Below are positions 45,255-53,869 of a DNA stretch of 64,000 nt, piece after piece. Origin of the DNA: Prevotellaceae bacterium UBA1710 (GTDB lineage Bacteria > Bacteroidota > Bacteroidia > Bacteroidales > Bacteroidaceae); assembly GCA_002317355.1 (NCBI GenBank), contig DCJC01000056.1, positions 24,857 to 88,856 on the forward strand, read 5' to 3'. Position 1 is the first letter of the stretch, and every line of letters starts with the position of its first letter. The notes beneath the pieces were generated by a model. That model saw only the letters and a program-made list of their open reading frames with translations. It searched no databases and was not told where the DNA came from. A program made the position numbers and the translations under genes.

Positions 45255-46050
45255 GAAATTCTCCATCATAACCGTCACGTGGAATAATGCTGACGGACTT
45301 CAGAGGACACTCCAGAGTGTGAGTGCCCTCGATTATCCGAGCCTTGAGGTTATCGTTGTCGATGGCGCAAGTACTGATAGCACCTCGTCTGTCGTCTCTT
45401 CCTTCGGCAACCTTGTCAGTGTCTTCGTTTCTGAGAAAGACAACGGCATCTACAACGCCATGAACAAGGGTATCACCCATGTCACGGGCGATTATGTGGT
45501 CTTTATGAACGCTGGCGACTGCTTCGCCGATGCCGATGTGTTGTCGAAGGTGGCTCAGGTTGATGCAGATATCATCCTTGGTGGTGCAAGGTATGGTGAT
45601 TCCGTCCGACTTGTCCCTGAACGTATGTCGCTCTATGATGTCCTCTCACTCGGCATCAATCATCAATCCACTTACTACCGTGCCGACATCCTCCGTGAAT
45701 ATCGTTTCGATGAGAGTTACAGGTATATAGCCGACCTCAAGTCGGTTGTTGAGCCTATGGCTCGTCGTCATGCCTCCGTTGCTACCATCCCATCCATCCT
45801 GTCCGTCTGCGAGGGTGGGGGAGTAAGCAAGCAGCATTGGCGTGATACCCTCACAGAGAACCGCCGCATCGTGGCAGAGGTCGTGGAGCCATACTACCGT
45901 GACGACTACCAGCGCTTTTCTCGCATTAGTAATGCCATGCTCGATGACTTCATCGTGCTATCACATTTCCATAGCATCTTCCCATTGCTTCGCTTTATGG
46001 CAAAGGTAATGCGTTTCCTCAATTCCAAATTCAAGCATATCCCACTATGA
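45244..46050 (+). CDS. Family 2 glycosyltransferase (WcaA-like)
   Basis: A 268-residue GT-A enzyme: FSIITVTWNNADGLQRTLQS, VIVVDGASTDST, SEKDNGIYNAMNKGITHVTG and a metal-binding NAGDCF variant of DxD. The product starts MSNRKFSII, overlapping the GT4 gene by 11 bp. Its relatives add sugars during capsule or O-antigen synthesis. The donor is unknown. Confidence 0.9.
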   Translation: MSNRKFSIITVTWNNADGLQRTLQSVSALDYPSLEVIVVDGASTDSTSSVVSSFGNLVSVFVSEKDNGIYNAMNKGITHVTGDYVVFMNAGDCFADADVLSKVAQVDADIILGGARYGDSVRLVPERMSLYDVLSLGINHQSTYYRADILREYRFDESYRYIADLKSVVEPMARRHASVATIPSILSVCEGGGVSKQHWRDTLTENRRIVAEVVEPYYRDDYQRFSRISNAMLDDFIVLSHFHSIFPLLRFMAKVMRFLNSKFKHIPL

Positions 46051-46982
46051 CCATAACAATACTTGTTCCCGTCTATGGCGTGGAGAAATACATAGAAGAG
46101 TGTGCCGAATCCCTCTTTTCGCAGAAATATGATGATATTGAGTATATCTTCTGCGATGACTGTACTCCTGATCGGAGTATAGATATTCTGCGTAAGGTAG
46201 TTGAACGACATCCTAAACGTGAAGGGCATGTCAGAATTATCCGTAATGAGCAGAATAAGGGACTTGGAGGAACTCGATTGCACCTTATCTCGGAAGTCAA
46301 GACAGACTATTTCCTTATTGTGGATAGTGATGATGTTTTGCCATTGAATGCTGTTGCCGCTCTTGCAAGTAAGATGAAAGAGGCAGATACTGATATTGTG
46401 GATGGAGCATATTCTGTTTATGCAGATGAGAAGTCGGCAAAAGCAATACTTCCTCCACATGATTCTCCGTCAAAGTATCTTGATAAGATACTCTGTCAGA
46501 ACATCATTCTTCCTCGTGTGTGGGGAAGACTCTACAAGACATCCGTTCTGCAGCAGGTTAAAGATCTCTTTATTGAGGGAATAGACTTTGCGGAGGATAT
46601 TTGTGCCACAAGCAGATTGGCATGTGTTACATCACGCTCATGGACAGACGAGGTGGTTTATTACTATCGTACAGATAATATAAACTCCTATACTCGCAAT
46701 ATAACGAAGAAGAACATTCTCTCATATTTCCGTGCTATGGCTGTGGTTCTTTCGTTCTATCATCAGCGTAAAGGACATCTGCCAATGTCGCTTGAGATAG
46801 GTGTACTTAACGCATATCGTGAGTGTGGAAGATCTAATATAGCCATCAGTCTTGCAGATGAAACTATAGGTTATGTGCCTGAACGCTTTACTGCACAGTT
46901 GCTATACAAATTGTTTCATTGTAAGTCAAAACTGGTATTAAAGATTGCTGATTTCCTTTATAGATTGGTTAGGGAAATATAG
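46047..46982 (+). CDS. Family 2 glycosyltransferase
   Basis: A 311-residue GT-A enzyme: MTITILVPVYGVEKYIEECA, FCDDCTPDRSID and FLIVDSDDVLPL with DSDD as the metal site. It is overlapped by the previous gene (ATGA at 46047). Codon use from here to the flippase looks somewhat less C/G-ending than in the preceding genes, which may reflect a different origin; this is only a visual impression. Confidence 0.9.
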   Translation: MTITILVPVYGVEKYIEECAESLFSQKYDDIEYIFCDDCTPDRSIDILRKVVERHPKREGHVRIIRNEQNKGLGGTRLHLISEVKTDYFLIVDSDDVLPLNAVAALASKMKEADTDIVDGAYSVYADEKSAKAILPPHDSPSKYLDKILCQNIILPRVWGRLYKTSVLQQVKDLFIEGIDFAEDICATSRLACVTSRSWTDEVVYYYRTDNINSYTRNITKKNILSYFRAMAVVLSFYHQRKGHLPMSLEIGVLNAYRECGRSNIAISLADETIGYVPERFTAQLLYKLFHCKSKLVLKIADFLYRLVREI

Positions 46983-46991
46983 TGTTATAGT

Positions 46992-48416
46992 ATGTCCGAA
47001 ACTCTAAAACAAAAAACGGCGAAAGGCCTTTTCTGGGGAGCGCTAAATAGCGGCACGACTCAGATACTCAATCTCATCATTGGTATCATCCTTGCGCGTC
47101 ATCTGACCAAGGGTGACTATGGTGTCGTGGGTGTGCTTACGGTCTTTACTGCCATTGCTGGCGACCTTCAGAGTGCAGGATTTACGCAAGGACTTGTTAA
47201 TCTGAAAAAGCCAACGGCACGCGATTACAACTCCGTGTTCTCGTTTAATGTATGTATGTCGATGCTGATGTATGCCGTACTCTTTTTATGTGCGCCATTC
47301 ATAGCCGACTATTTCCACCAGCCTTGTCTCATCTCTGTCTCACGTGTGGTGTTTCTCACATTCTTCATATCCTCGCTCGGTATAGCTCATGGAGGATATA
47401 TGGCAAAGAATATGATGAATAAGGAACTTGCCATAATCGGTGCACTTGCTCTTATAATCTCAGGAACAGTCGGTATCATACTTGCATTTCTCGACTTTGG
47501 CTATTGGGCTCTTGCCTGGCAGCAGGTCACCTATATGATAGTTGTGAATCTTGGACGTTATTATTATGTACGTGATTGGCGTCCGCGTCTTTCGCTCGAC
47601 TTTGGTCCTGTGCGTTTGATGGCACCATTTGCCATGAAAATACTCGTAACAAAGATTATCAACACGATATCTACCAACATCCTTACTGTTATCTTTGGTA
47701 GACGATTCACCATCCGTGAGGTAGGAAGCTATACTCAGGCTTTCAAATGGGATACTATGGCGTATTCTCTTGTCGCAAACACGGTAGGACAGATAGCCCA
47801 ACCCGTACTCGTTGAGGCTGAGAAGAATCAGGCATTTCGTAAGATGCTTCGTTTCACCTGCTTCCTCTCCATGCCACTTATGTTAGGTTTTGCTCTTGTT
47901 GCCAAGGAATTCATCCTCATCACGATTAAGGAAGAATGGATAGAGTGTGTGCCTTTGCTTCAGGTATTGTGTATCTCAGGCGCTTTCATGCCAATTCACA
48001 CAATGTATCAGAATCTTGCTATCAGCCGAGGCAGAAGCGATATTTACATGTGGCTCAATATCGGTCAGATAATACTTCAGATAGGCATTGTTCTTGCTTT
48101 CTCCAGTTATGGTATGTTTGTAATGGTGGCAGCCTATTCTGCCATGATGATTCTCTGGCTTCTGCCATGGCATTTCTTTGCAGGAAGACTCATCGATTAC
48201 AGTTGGTGGGAAGCCTTTAAGGATATTGCTCCGTTTGCGCTTACTGCAGTTGCCACTATGGCAATAACGTATTACGCTACAAGTATGTTCACAAACGTAT
48301 ATCTCATATTTGTTTCTCGTTGTTTCCTTGCTGCTATTATCTATTATGTTGTAATGAGACTTGCGAAGGTACAAATCCTTGCCGAATGTGAGGCTTTTGT
48401 GAAGAGTAAACTATAA
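46992..48416 (+). CDS. Wzx-type oligosaccharide flippase
   Basis: A 474-residue MOP-superfamily membrane protein with about fourteen helices: KQKTAKGLFWGALNSGTTQI, LARHLTKGDYGVVGVLTVF and NKELAIIGALALIISGTVGI. Such proteins flip lipid-linked glycan units across the inner membrane. It is the last gene of the + strand cluster. No Wzy polymerase was recognised; one of the unassigned multi-span proteins could have that role. Confidence 0.9.
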   Translation: MSETLKQKTAKGLFWGALNSGTTQILNLIIGIILARHLTKGDYGVVGVLTVFTAIAGDLQSAGFTQGLVNLKKPTARDYNSVFSFNVCMSMLMYAVLFLCAPFIADYFHQPCLISVSRVVFLTFFISSLGIAHGGYMAKNMMNKELAIIGALALIISGTVGIILAFLDFGYWALAWQQVTYMIVVNLGRYYYVRDWRPRLSLDFGPVRLMAPFAMKILVTKIINTISTNILTVIFGRRFTIREVGSYTQAFKWDTMAYSLVANTVGQIAQPVLVEAEKNQAFRKMLRFTCFLSMPLMLGFALVAKEFILITIKEEWIECVPLLQVLCISGAFMPIHTMYQNLAISRGRSDIYMWLNIGQIILQIGIVLAFSSYGMFVMVAAYSAMMILWLLPWHFFAGRLIDYSWWEAFKDIAPFALTAVATMAITYYATSMFTNVYLIFVSRCFLAAIIYYVVMRLAKVQILAECEAFVKSKL

Positions 48417-48602
48417 TCTCACGTTATTCCATATATAACATAGGCCTTGCCATCTCCCTTCGCACTCACTCCACTATGATACCATAGTAAATCTGCCATG
48501 AACGCAACAAATATGCGTGTTTGGAGTTTTTGTAGCGGAGGTACAGTAGAATTAAATAGGAGTAATGACGAAGGATTCTAGGGGCACTTTTAAACGAGAA
48601 AT

Positions 48603-49024
48603 ACCTATATTTTCCAGTTTTTACCTATATATGAAAAGCGGAAATATAGGTATATAGATATGTGGGTAGGAATGTAAAGTGTTGATATACTGTAAGATAA
48701 ACACAAGCATGCCTATATTTATACCTATATAGGTATTTCCATCTGTATATGTAATCTCGATATAAAAATTGGTACAGTAATTGTAATTTAAATATATATA
48801 TATAAATAATACTTTTATTATTCTTTTTACCTACACTTCACCTATATACCTATATATAGGTAAAAATATAGGTGAAAGCATAAATATATGGATGAATATT
48901 TCTTGACGAGTGGTGTAATGTCTTGATGCTTAGCATGTTGGGGGATTGGGTGGATTCATTGGGTGCATGGAGAATTTCCTTCAAAGATACCTATATTGCT
49001 TTTTGAGGATATAGGTATATAGGT
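48603..49024. repeat. Cluster of ACCTATAT hairpins
   Basis: ACCTATAT or its complement starts at 48603, 48623, 48644, 48723, 48840, 48848, 48866, 48989, 49009 and 49017 (48711 is GCCTATAT). Four hairpins can be drawn: 48602-48652, 48711-48737, 48838-48876 and 48987-49018, the second and third containing the palindromes ACCTATATAGGT and ACCTATATATAGGT. The surrounding 690-bp gap between the flippase and the asparagine-synthase-like gene is AT-rich and has no supported ORF. 48417-48600 shows nothing recognisable. Confidence 0.78.
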
Positions 49025-49064
49025 GTGATGTAGTTCTTAGTGGTTCACCATCACTTAAAAAAGA

Positions 49065-49099
49065 AAAGAGGCAAGGACTATTTAAATCCATGCCTCTTT
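49065..49099. terminator. Terminator between converging clusters
   Basis: 9-bp stem AAAGAGGCA/TGCCTCTTT (49065-49073 and 49091-49099) with A/T runs on both sides, 12 bp from the stop codon of the minus-strand gene. It could work in both directions. Confidence 0.82.
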
Positions 49100-49110
49100 A
49101 TATCTTTACT

Positions 49111-50154
49111 TTAATCGTACATGTTGAGGAAAAGTTCTGCACACCAAAGTTGCCACTTCTGGTTACCTGTGAGATTTGCCATTGGAATGTCCTTGCGGAA
49201 CTCACTTCGCTTAGGACCTGCCCAATCCTTGAATATCGCATCGACAGGGCGAGGCATTGGAATCTTGAATGGGATTTCCAGTTCAGGGTACTTGATGGCG
49301 TATAGACCGCGTACAAGGTACTTTGGCTCGCCATTGCGTACTCGCTCCATATCAAGAGGCTCAGCCATTACAAGTCGTGCGTATGGATCATAGTATGGCA
49401 GTTCTGCACATGCAAAGGCATTGAGATATGATGAAGAACTCTCGATGGAGAAAACCTCGTCCATGAACTTCATATAGTCGATGCCATCTGTGCCTAATCG
49501 ATACTGCTCATAGAGGTCGTCCTGTGAAATCGGGTTGGCAAGAACGAGTTCTGGCTCAAGGAAGGTATAGCGTTTCTTGAAGCCTTCATAATCCCATTTT
49601 GGTGTGATGAGTTTATCCATACCACCGAAGATGAGGTCGGCACTTTCACCAACGAGCATCATCTGCACCCCGTCTTTCTTTGCCATCATGGCAGCCTTGT
49701 AAATCTGAGGTTCGATAGAGTGGACAGGTGCATACTTTCGTGACATTACTACTGGGGTGTAGTGCTTATAGTCATCGAAGGTAATCTCGATAAGGTGGTG
49801 TACGAGATTGAATTTCTCGCAATATTTCTTTGCACGCTCTACATCAGCGTTAAACTCGCCGGAATTAGATGTGAATGTGTATGCGTGACTTCCTGGCTTG
49901 AGGTAGGCTGCGAGGTTGGCGCTATCCATGCCTCCTGATAGGAGAATACCGATGTTATCGTATTGTGCGTATAGGGCATCAACTTGTTTCTGTATCTCGT
50001 TGTCGATGTCTTCGGATGTAACGACTGGGATTTTGTCCTCGTCCTTAATTGCTTGATAGTTCTGGTGCTTGAATCCCTTATAGAAATCCATACCATCCTT
50101 CCAGATGTAGCGGAAGGCGATATATGAACTGAGGCAAAAGTCTTTGTTTGTCAT
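49111..50154 (-). CDS. Asparagine-synthase-like PP-loop protein
   Basis: A 347-residue protein with the AsnB C-terminal synthase fold but no glutaminase domain: IGILLSGGMDSANLAAYLKP is the ATP-binding SGGxDS loop, and ESADLIFGGMDKL corresponds to the second conserved site. Such proteins adenylate a carboxylate for amide or other bond formation. Without glutaminase it may use free ammonia or an amine. It lies 25 bp after the cytidylyltransferase and ends the KpsF-LicD operon, so the substrate may be a glycan or a glycan precursor. The precise reaction is unknown. Confidence 0.8.
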   Translation of the reverse strand: MTNKDFCLSSYIAFRYIWKDGMDFYKGFKHQNYQAIKDEDKIPVVTSEDIDNEIQKQVDALYAQYDNIGILLSGGMDSANLAAYLKPGSHAYTFTSNSGEFNADVERAKKYCEKFNLVHHLIEITFDDYKHYTPVVMSRKYAPVHSIEPQIYKAAMMAKKDGVQMMLVGESADLIFGGMDKLITPKWDYEGFKKRYTFLEPELVLANPISQDDLYEQYRLGTDGIDYMKFMDEVFSIESSSSYLNAFACAELPYYDPYARLVMAEPLDMERVRNGEPKYLVRGLYAIKYPELEIPFKIPMPRPVDAIFKDWAGPKRSEFRKDIPMANLTGNQKWQLWCAELFLNMYD

Positions 50155-50179
50155 TGTTTCTTTTGTTTTGGAGTACTCC

Positions 50180-50632
50180 TTATTGTTCCTTGTTTATATG
50201 TTCTGGTGTTTCGTTTACCCAACCGCGGCTCTGGCGCAAGGCTTCCGTGATCTTTGTTGATGATATACCCTTGGTGTAAGGGAAATAGATAATCTTGACA
50301 CCAGCCTTTGCAAATTCTTCTTCGTATTTCTGCCATTTCTCTGTGCCGTACCAGTCATCGCCAACGAAAAGATATGATGCGCCGAGTTTCTTGCACATGG
50401 TTAACTTGTCCATGTCATCCTGTGGTACTACTGCATCCACATATTTTATACTGCGCACAATCTCCAGTCGGTCCTCAAAGGGAATCATCGAGTGCTTGCC
50501 TTTGTAGGTCACAAGGTTGTCGGTAGTAACGCCAACAATAAGTTTGTCGCACATGCCCTTGGCGTTTTTTAGAAGATTGAGATGCCCGATGTGAAAAAGG
50601 TCATAGACACCTGCAGTGTATCCTATTGTCAT
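50180..50632 (-). CDS. TagD-type cytidylyltransferase
   Basis: A 150-residue nucleotidyltransferase: TIGYTAGVYDLFHIGHLNLL with the HxGH motif, CDKLIVGVTTDN, and KGISSTKITEALRQS with ISSTKI. It resembles glycerol-3-phosphate cytidylyltransferase and CTP:phosphoethanolamine/phosphocholine enzymes; the substrate cannot be told. With LicD next to it, it most likely makes the CDP-activated donor (CDP-glycerol, -ethanolamine, -choline or -ribitol) that LicD transfers. Confidence 0.88.
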   Translation of the reverse strand: MTIGYTAGVYDLFHIGHLNLLKNAKGMCDKLIVGVTTDNLVTYKGKHSMIPFEDRLEIVRSIKYVDAVVPQDDMDKLTMCKKLGASYLFVGDDWYGTEKWQKYEEEFAKAGVKIIYFPYTKGISSTKITEALRQSRGWVNETPEHINKEQ

Positions 50633-50691
50633 TGTTCGTATTTTTTTAGTCAGTGAATTTTTCGGATTCTCGATATTCCGTTTTTTTGTTT

Positions 50692-51561
50692 CTATATTAT
50701 CAGTTTCCTTCCTGCCTTTATGTCGTCAAGAGCTTCTTCTATTGTGACACGCTTGGTGAGGTTACAGTAGTGACGAAGTGTTTCGTGGGCCATGACGCGT
50801 TTTTCCACAGGCGGAGGTGTCATATAGTCACCATAAAGTTTTGTGAGATAAGCATCATATGCGTGTGGAATCATAACCTTCAGGTCATTGAATGGAACTT
50901 CTATGAGATCTTCAAACCACTCTGTACGGAATACCTTGCCAGGCCATGTAGCGACACAGACACTGTAAGGTCCTTCTTGTGTGGCAAACCACGCCTCGCG
51001 CTTTTGTATCTCTTTGAGGAGTGAGTCCTTCTTCCACCATAGCAGTTTGTGCATCATGTATGAGTGTTTGAGGTCGTGATTACCGCTCTTCATCGCATCT
51101 GCAAACCCCATTGTGTTGAGACTATGCTGGTAGTTCCAAATTAGTTTTTGGTAGTCATGCTGCATTGCTGTTACTTCGTCCTCGCTCATATCAAAGCTGT
51201 CCATTGGGAAGATGTCGATGTAAACACCTGTTATGAATGGGTACTGCGGGTATTCCCAGATGCTGGTGTTTATGTCTTCAATCTTTGCAAATGGCAGGTA
51301 GTAGCCATGATCGTTAATAGACGAAATCTTATAGCCCGTATTTGAGAATGCAGAAGTCATACCAAGGAGTATGTTATAATCCTTGCGAGGCATGTAGATA
51401 TCAATATCGTCATCCCATGGAATGATTCCTTGATGTCTGACTGCACCTAAGGCCGTGCCGCCACAGGCATAGAACTTGAGGTTATGCTTGTTTAGAAAGT
51501 CTATGGTGAAGGCAAAGGCTTTGAAAAGTAGTTTGCCGAAGACATTATCGAAGTTATCCAT
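50692..51561 (-). CDS. LicD-family phosphotransferase
   Basis: A protein of 289 residues. LicD proteins attach phosphocholine or other phospho-alcohols to sugars from CDP donors. FYACGGTALGAVRHQGIIPW followed by DDDIDIYMPRKDY is the nucleotidyltransferase-fold core with the metal-binding Asp residues. The ATG at 51559-51561 (MDNFDNVFGK) is preferred over an upstream one at 51639, which would overlap the KpsF gene by 59 bp. It sits between KpsF and the cytidylyltransferase. No licA kinase or choline transporter is present here. Confidence 0.88.
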   Translation of the reverse strand: MDNFDNVFGKLLFKAFAFTIDFLNKHNLKFYACGGTALGAVRHQGIIPWDDDIDIYMPRKDYNILLGMTSAFSNTGYKISSINDHGYYLPFAKIEDINTSIWEYPQYPFITGVYIDIFPMDSFDMSEDEVTAMQHDYQKLIWNYQHSLNTMGFADAMKSGNHDLKHSYMMHKLLWWKKDSLLKEIQKREAWFATQEGPYSVCVATWPGKVFRTEWFEDLIEVPFNDLKVMIPHAYDAYLTKLYGDYMTPPPVEKRVMAHETLRHYCNLTKRVTIEEALDDIKAGRKLII

Positions 51562-51580
51562 TTTCTTGCTTATAGTTTTT

Positions 51581-52531
51581 TTATAGCATACATCCATAGT
51601 GGTCAACGATGCCGAGGAGATGCTTATGCTTATCGGCAACGAGAACGCTGTGAACCTTATACTTCTGCATTACAGCCTGAATGGCAGTGATCTTTGTTGT
51701 TGGAAGCACAATCTTTGGTGATGTGGTCATGATGTCGCTCACCTTATGATTGAAGAACTGCTCCTGCCAACGCTCGGTAGCACGACGTATGTCACCGTCA
51801 GTAATAAGCCCGATAATACGGCCTTCCTCATCCAATGATACTCCCATTCCAAGTTTGCCGCGACTGACCTCGATGATAGCCTCTCCAAGGCGCATGTCTG
51901 CAGGAATTATAGGGAGGTTTTCCTTGAACATCACATCCTCGGCGGTGGTGAGAAGTCGCTTGCCGAGAGAACCTCCAGGATGGAACTGCGCGAAGTCGTT
52001 TGGCTTGAAGTTACGCATGCGAACCAATGCACAAGCAAGTGCATCACCCATCACCATTGTTGTGGTGGTAGAGGATGTTGGTGCAAGGTTGAGAGGGTCA
52101 GCCTCATGGTCAACGGCAATGTTGAGGTGGCACATTGAGTATTGTGCGAGAAGTGACTTAGGGTTTCCTGTAACTCCGATGATAGGTACGTTGCGCTCCA
52201 TGAGCAATGGTATGAAGCGAAGAAGCTCATCGGTGTAGCCAGAGTATGAAATTGCCATCACCACATCATTCTTGTCAATCATTCCGAGGTCGCCATGGTA
52301 GGCGTCAAGAGGATTCAGGAAGAATGAAGGTGTGCCAAGAGAGGCAAGTGTAGAGGCGATTTTCTCTCCCACATGACCGCTTTTGCCAACGCCAGTGACA
52401 ATAAGCTTACCCTTACAATTATATATCAATTCCACCGCTTTCTGGAAGTTGTCGTCGAGCAGTGGAATGAGGTTTAGGATAGCCTGAGCCTCGTCTTTAA
52501 AGCATTTTATGGCGGAGTCCTTTATGTCCAT
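51581..52531 (-). CDS. KpsF/GutQ-type sugar-phosphate isomerase
   Basis: A 316-residue enzyme with an N-terminal SIS domain (LIVTGVGKSGHVGEKIASTL, SYSGYTDELLRFIPLLM) and two C-terminal CBS domains (VSLDEEGRIIGLITDGDIRR, HSVLVADKHKHLLGIVDHYG), the KdsD/KpsF layout. KdsD interconverts ribulose-5-phosphate and arabinose-5-phosphate for Kdo. It could be the core LPS enzyme or a dedicated copy for this operon. It is the first gene, with its promoter at 52587-52618. Confidence 0.9.
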   Translation of the reverse strand: MDIKDSAIKCFKDEAQAILNLIPLLDDNFQKAVELIYNCKGKLIVTGVGKSGHVGEKIASTLASLGTPSFFLNPLDAYHGDLGMIDKNDVVMAISYSGYTDELLRFIPLLMERNVPIIGVTGNPKSLLAQYSMCHLNIAVDHEADPLNLAPTSSTTTTMVMGDALACALVRMRNFKPNDFAQFHPGGSLGKRLLTTAEDVMFKENLPIIPADMRLGEAIIEVSRGKLGMGVSLDEEGRIIGLITDGDIRRATERWQEQFFNHKVSDIMTTSPKIVLPTTKITAIQAVMQKYKVHSVLVADKHKHLLGIVDHYGCML

Positions 52532-52586
52532 AAGGTGTTAATAAAGTTCGCGGAAACCTTAATGTTATATTAATTTAAATCACGTG

Positions 52587-52618
52587 CAAAGGTAAGATAA
52601 TTTTTTGTTATCTCCAAA
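52587..52618 (-). promoter_or_regulatory. Promoter of the KpsF-LicD operon
   Basis: Minus strand: TTTG (52615-52618), 20-bp spacer, TACCTTTG (52587-52594), about 55 bp before the start codon. Confidence 0.75.
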
Positions 52619-52634
52619 TTTTTTCGTATCTTTG
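52604..52634 (+). promoter_or_regulatory. Promoter of the M23 peptidase gene
   Basis: TTTG (52604-52607), 19-bp spacer, TATCTTTG (52627-52634). The ATG begins 7 bp later, so transcription should start at or within a few bases of the start codon. It is interleaved with the divergent KpsF promoter. Confidence 0.78.
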
Positions 52635-52640
52635 CACTCA

Positions 52641-53759
52641 ATGAACCAAAATCGAATATTCAAAATAACCATAATAGCCTGTATTTTAATGCTATGTCTG
52701 GGTGTTTATGCAAAGGAGGAATTCACATCTACCGAGCAATCTCAGATTAGTGTTGAGACTCCGGGCCTCTTCTCTCATTCAAATGCTTTCCAAGTGGATT
52801 TTGCCCAACTTGCCAAGAATGAGTATTCTTTCCCTCTTCCTGTTGGAAAGATTGCAGATGTAACCCCTGCTGATATTCTTATTGAAACCACTAAAGGTGA
52901 TGCTGTAAAGGCTATGTTTGGTGGAGTCGTAAGATTGTCTCGTAATATCCAGCAATTTGGTAATGTTATCGTAATCCGTCACGACAACGGACTTGAAACT
53001 GTCTATGGCCGTAATGCGCAGAACCTTGTCAAGGTGGGACAGCGTGTGACTGCTGGACAGACTATCGCTATCGTCGGTGGTGAAGGAAATCGCACTTCTC
53101 TGCTCTTTGCCATTATGGTGAATGGTCGAAGAATTAATCCAGAGACAATTCTTGATGTTGATGCTCATGCTCTTCATCGTCAGGTGGTGACTTTTAAGAA
53201 AGTAGGTAATGGAATTTCGGTTTCTACTACCCGTAAGGAACGTAAGAAGGAACCTGAAGGTATGAGTATGGATACCAACAATCCATTCGGTGACAATGCC
53301 GTTTATCGTCTTGACCTTACTGCCATCAAGTCATGGCACTATCCATTGGCTGACTCACATGTTATCAGCGGTTATGGTGGCAAGAGACATCACTCTGGTG
53401 TTGATATCAAGAATGCGCCAAACATGGAGGTGTATGCTGCCTTTGACGGATTGGTGGTGCAGTCGGGTAATTTCTCCGGCTATGGAAAGTGTATCACGAT
53501 ACGCCATCCTAACGGACTTGAGACTCGTTATTCCCACAATAGCAAGAACTATGTTAATGTAGGCGACAAGGTGAAGGCTGGTGATGTGATTGGCACAACG
53601 GGTCGCACAGGTCGTGCTACGACGGAGCATCTTCACTTTGAGACTCGCATCAACGGTCGTGCCTTTGATCCTGCATACGTATTTGACCATGCTACCCACA
53701 GCTTGCAAAAATGCACATTGCAGTTCAAGAAGAATGGTAGCGTTAGCAGACTGAAATAA
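52641..53759 (+). CDS. M23-family peptidoglycan endopeptidase with two LytM domains
   Basis: A 372-residue secreted protein starting MNQNRIFKITIIACILMLCL. The first LytM-like domain (about 85-170, GGVVRLSRNIQQFGNVIVIR) lacks the zinc ligands. The second (about 235-345) has the catalytic set, with HHSGVDIKNAP and TTEHLHFETRINGR. It is expected to cleave peptide cross-links or to activate amidases in cell division. The ATG at 52641 is chosen over one 36 bp upstream because it begins the signal peptide and follows the promoter. Confidence 0.88.
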   Translation: MNQNRIFKITIIACILMLCLGVYAKEEFTSTEQSQISVETPGLFSHSNAFQVDFAQLAKNEYSFPLPVGKIADVTPADILIETTKGDAVKAMFGGVVRLSRNIQQFGNVIVIRHDNGLETVYGRNAQNLVKVGQRVTAGQTIAIVGGEGNRTSLLFAIMVNGRRINPETILDVDAHALHRQVVTFKKVGNGISVSTTRKERKKEPEGMSMDTNNPFGDNAVYRLDLTAIKSWHYPLADSHVISGYGGKRHHSGVDIKNAPNMEVYAAFDGLVVQSGNFSGYGKCITIRHPNGLETRYSHNSKNYVNVGDKVKAGDVIGTTGRTGRATTEHLHFETRINGRAFDPAYVFDHATHSLQKCTLQFKKNGSVSRLK

Positions 53760-53768
53760 GGAAATAGG

Positions 53769-53808
53769 GAAATCCCTACCTGACTTTCGGGATTATATCT
53801 TTTTTATC
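53769..53808 (+). terminator. Possible terminator of the M23 gene
   Basis: AATCCC (53770-53775) faces GGGATT (53789-53794), followed by a T-rich stretch. The stem is short, so support is moderate. Confidence 0.5.
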
Positions 53809-53822
53809 TTGATAATACTTAT

Positions 53823-53830
53823 TAACTTTG
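53823..53830 (+). promoter_or_regulatory. -7 box of the glycine-zipper lipoprotein gene
   Basis: TAACTTTG, 40 bp before the start codon. There is no good TTTG at the usual distance upstream. Confidence 0.55.
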
Positions 53831-53869
53831 CACCCAGAACAACAAAAAGGTATGTAATTTTCAAGTATT

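Noticed and set aside
46047..48416. Recent horizontal transfer of the last two glycan genes
   Set aside because: The composition difference from neighbours is only a visual impression; no border repeats or mobility genes support it.
48603..49024. CRISPR array
   Set aside because: The ACCTATAT units are too short, occur in both orientations and are irregularly spaced; no cas genes are nearby.
50653..51024. Plus-strand ORF opposite LicD
   Set aside because: Antisense shadow of the LicD gene with no own signals or family.
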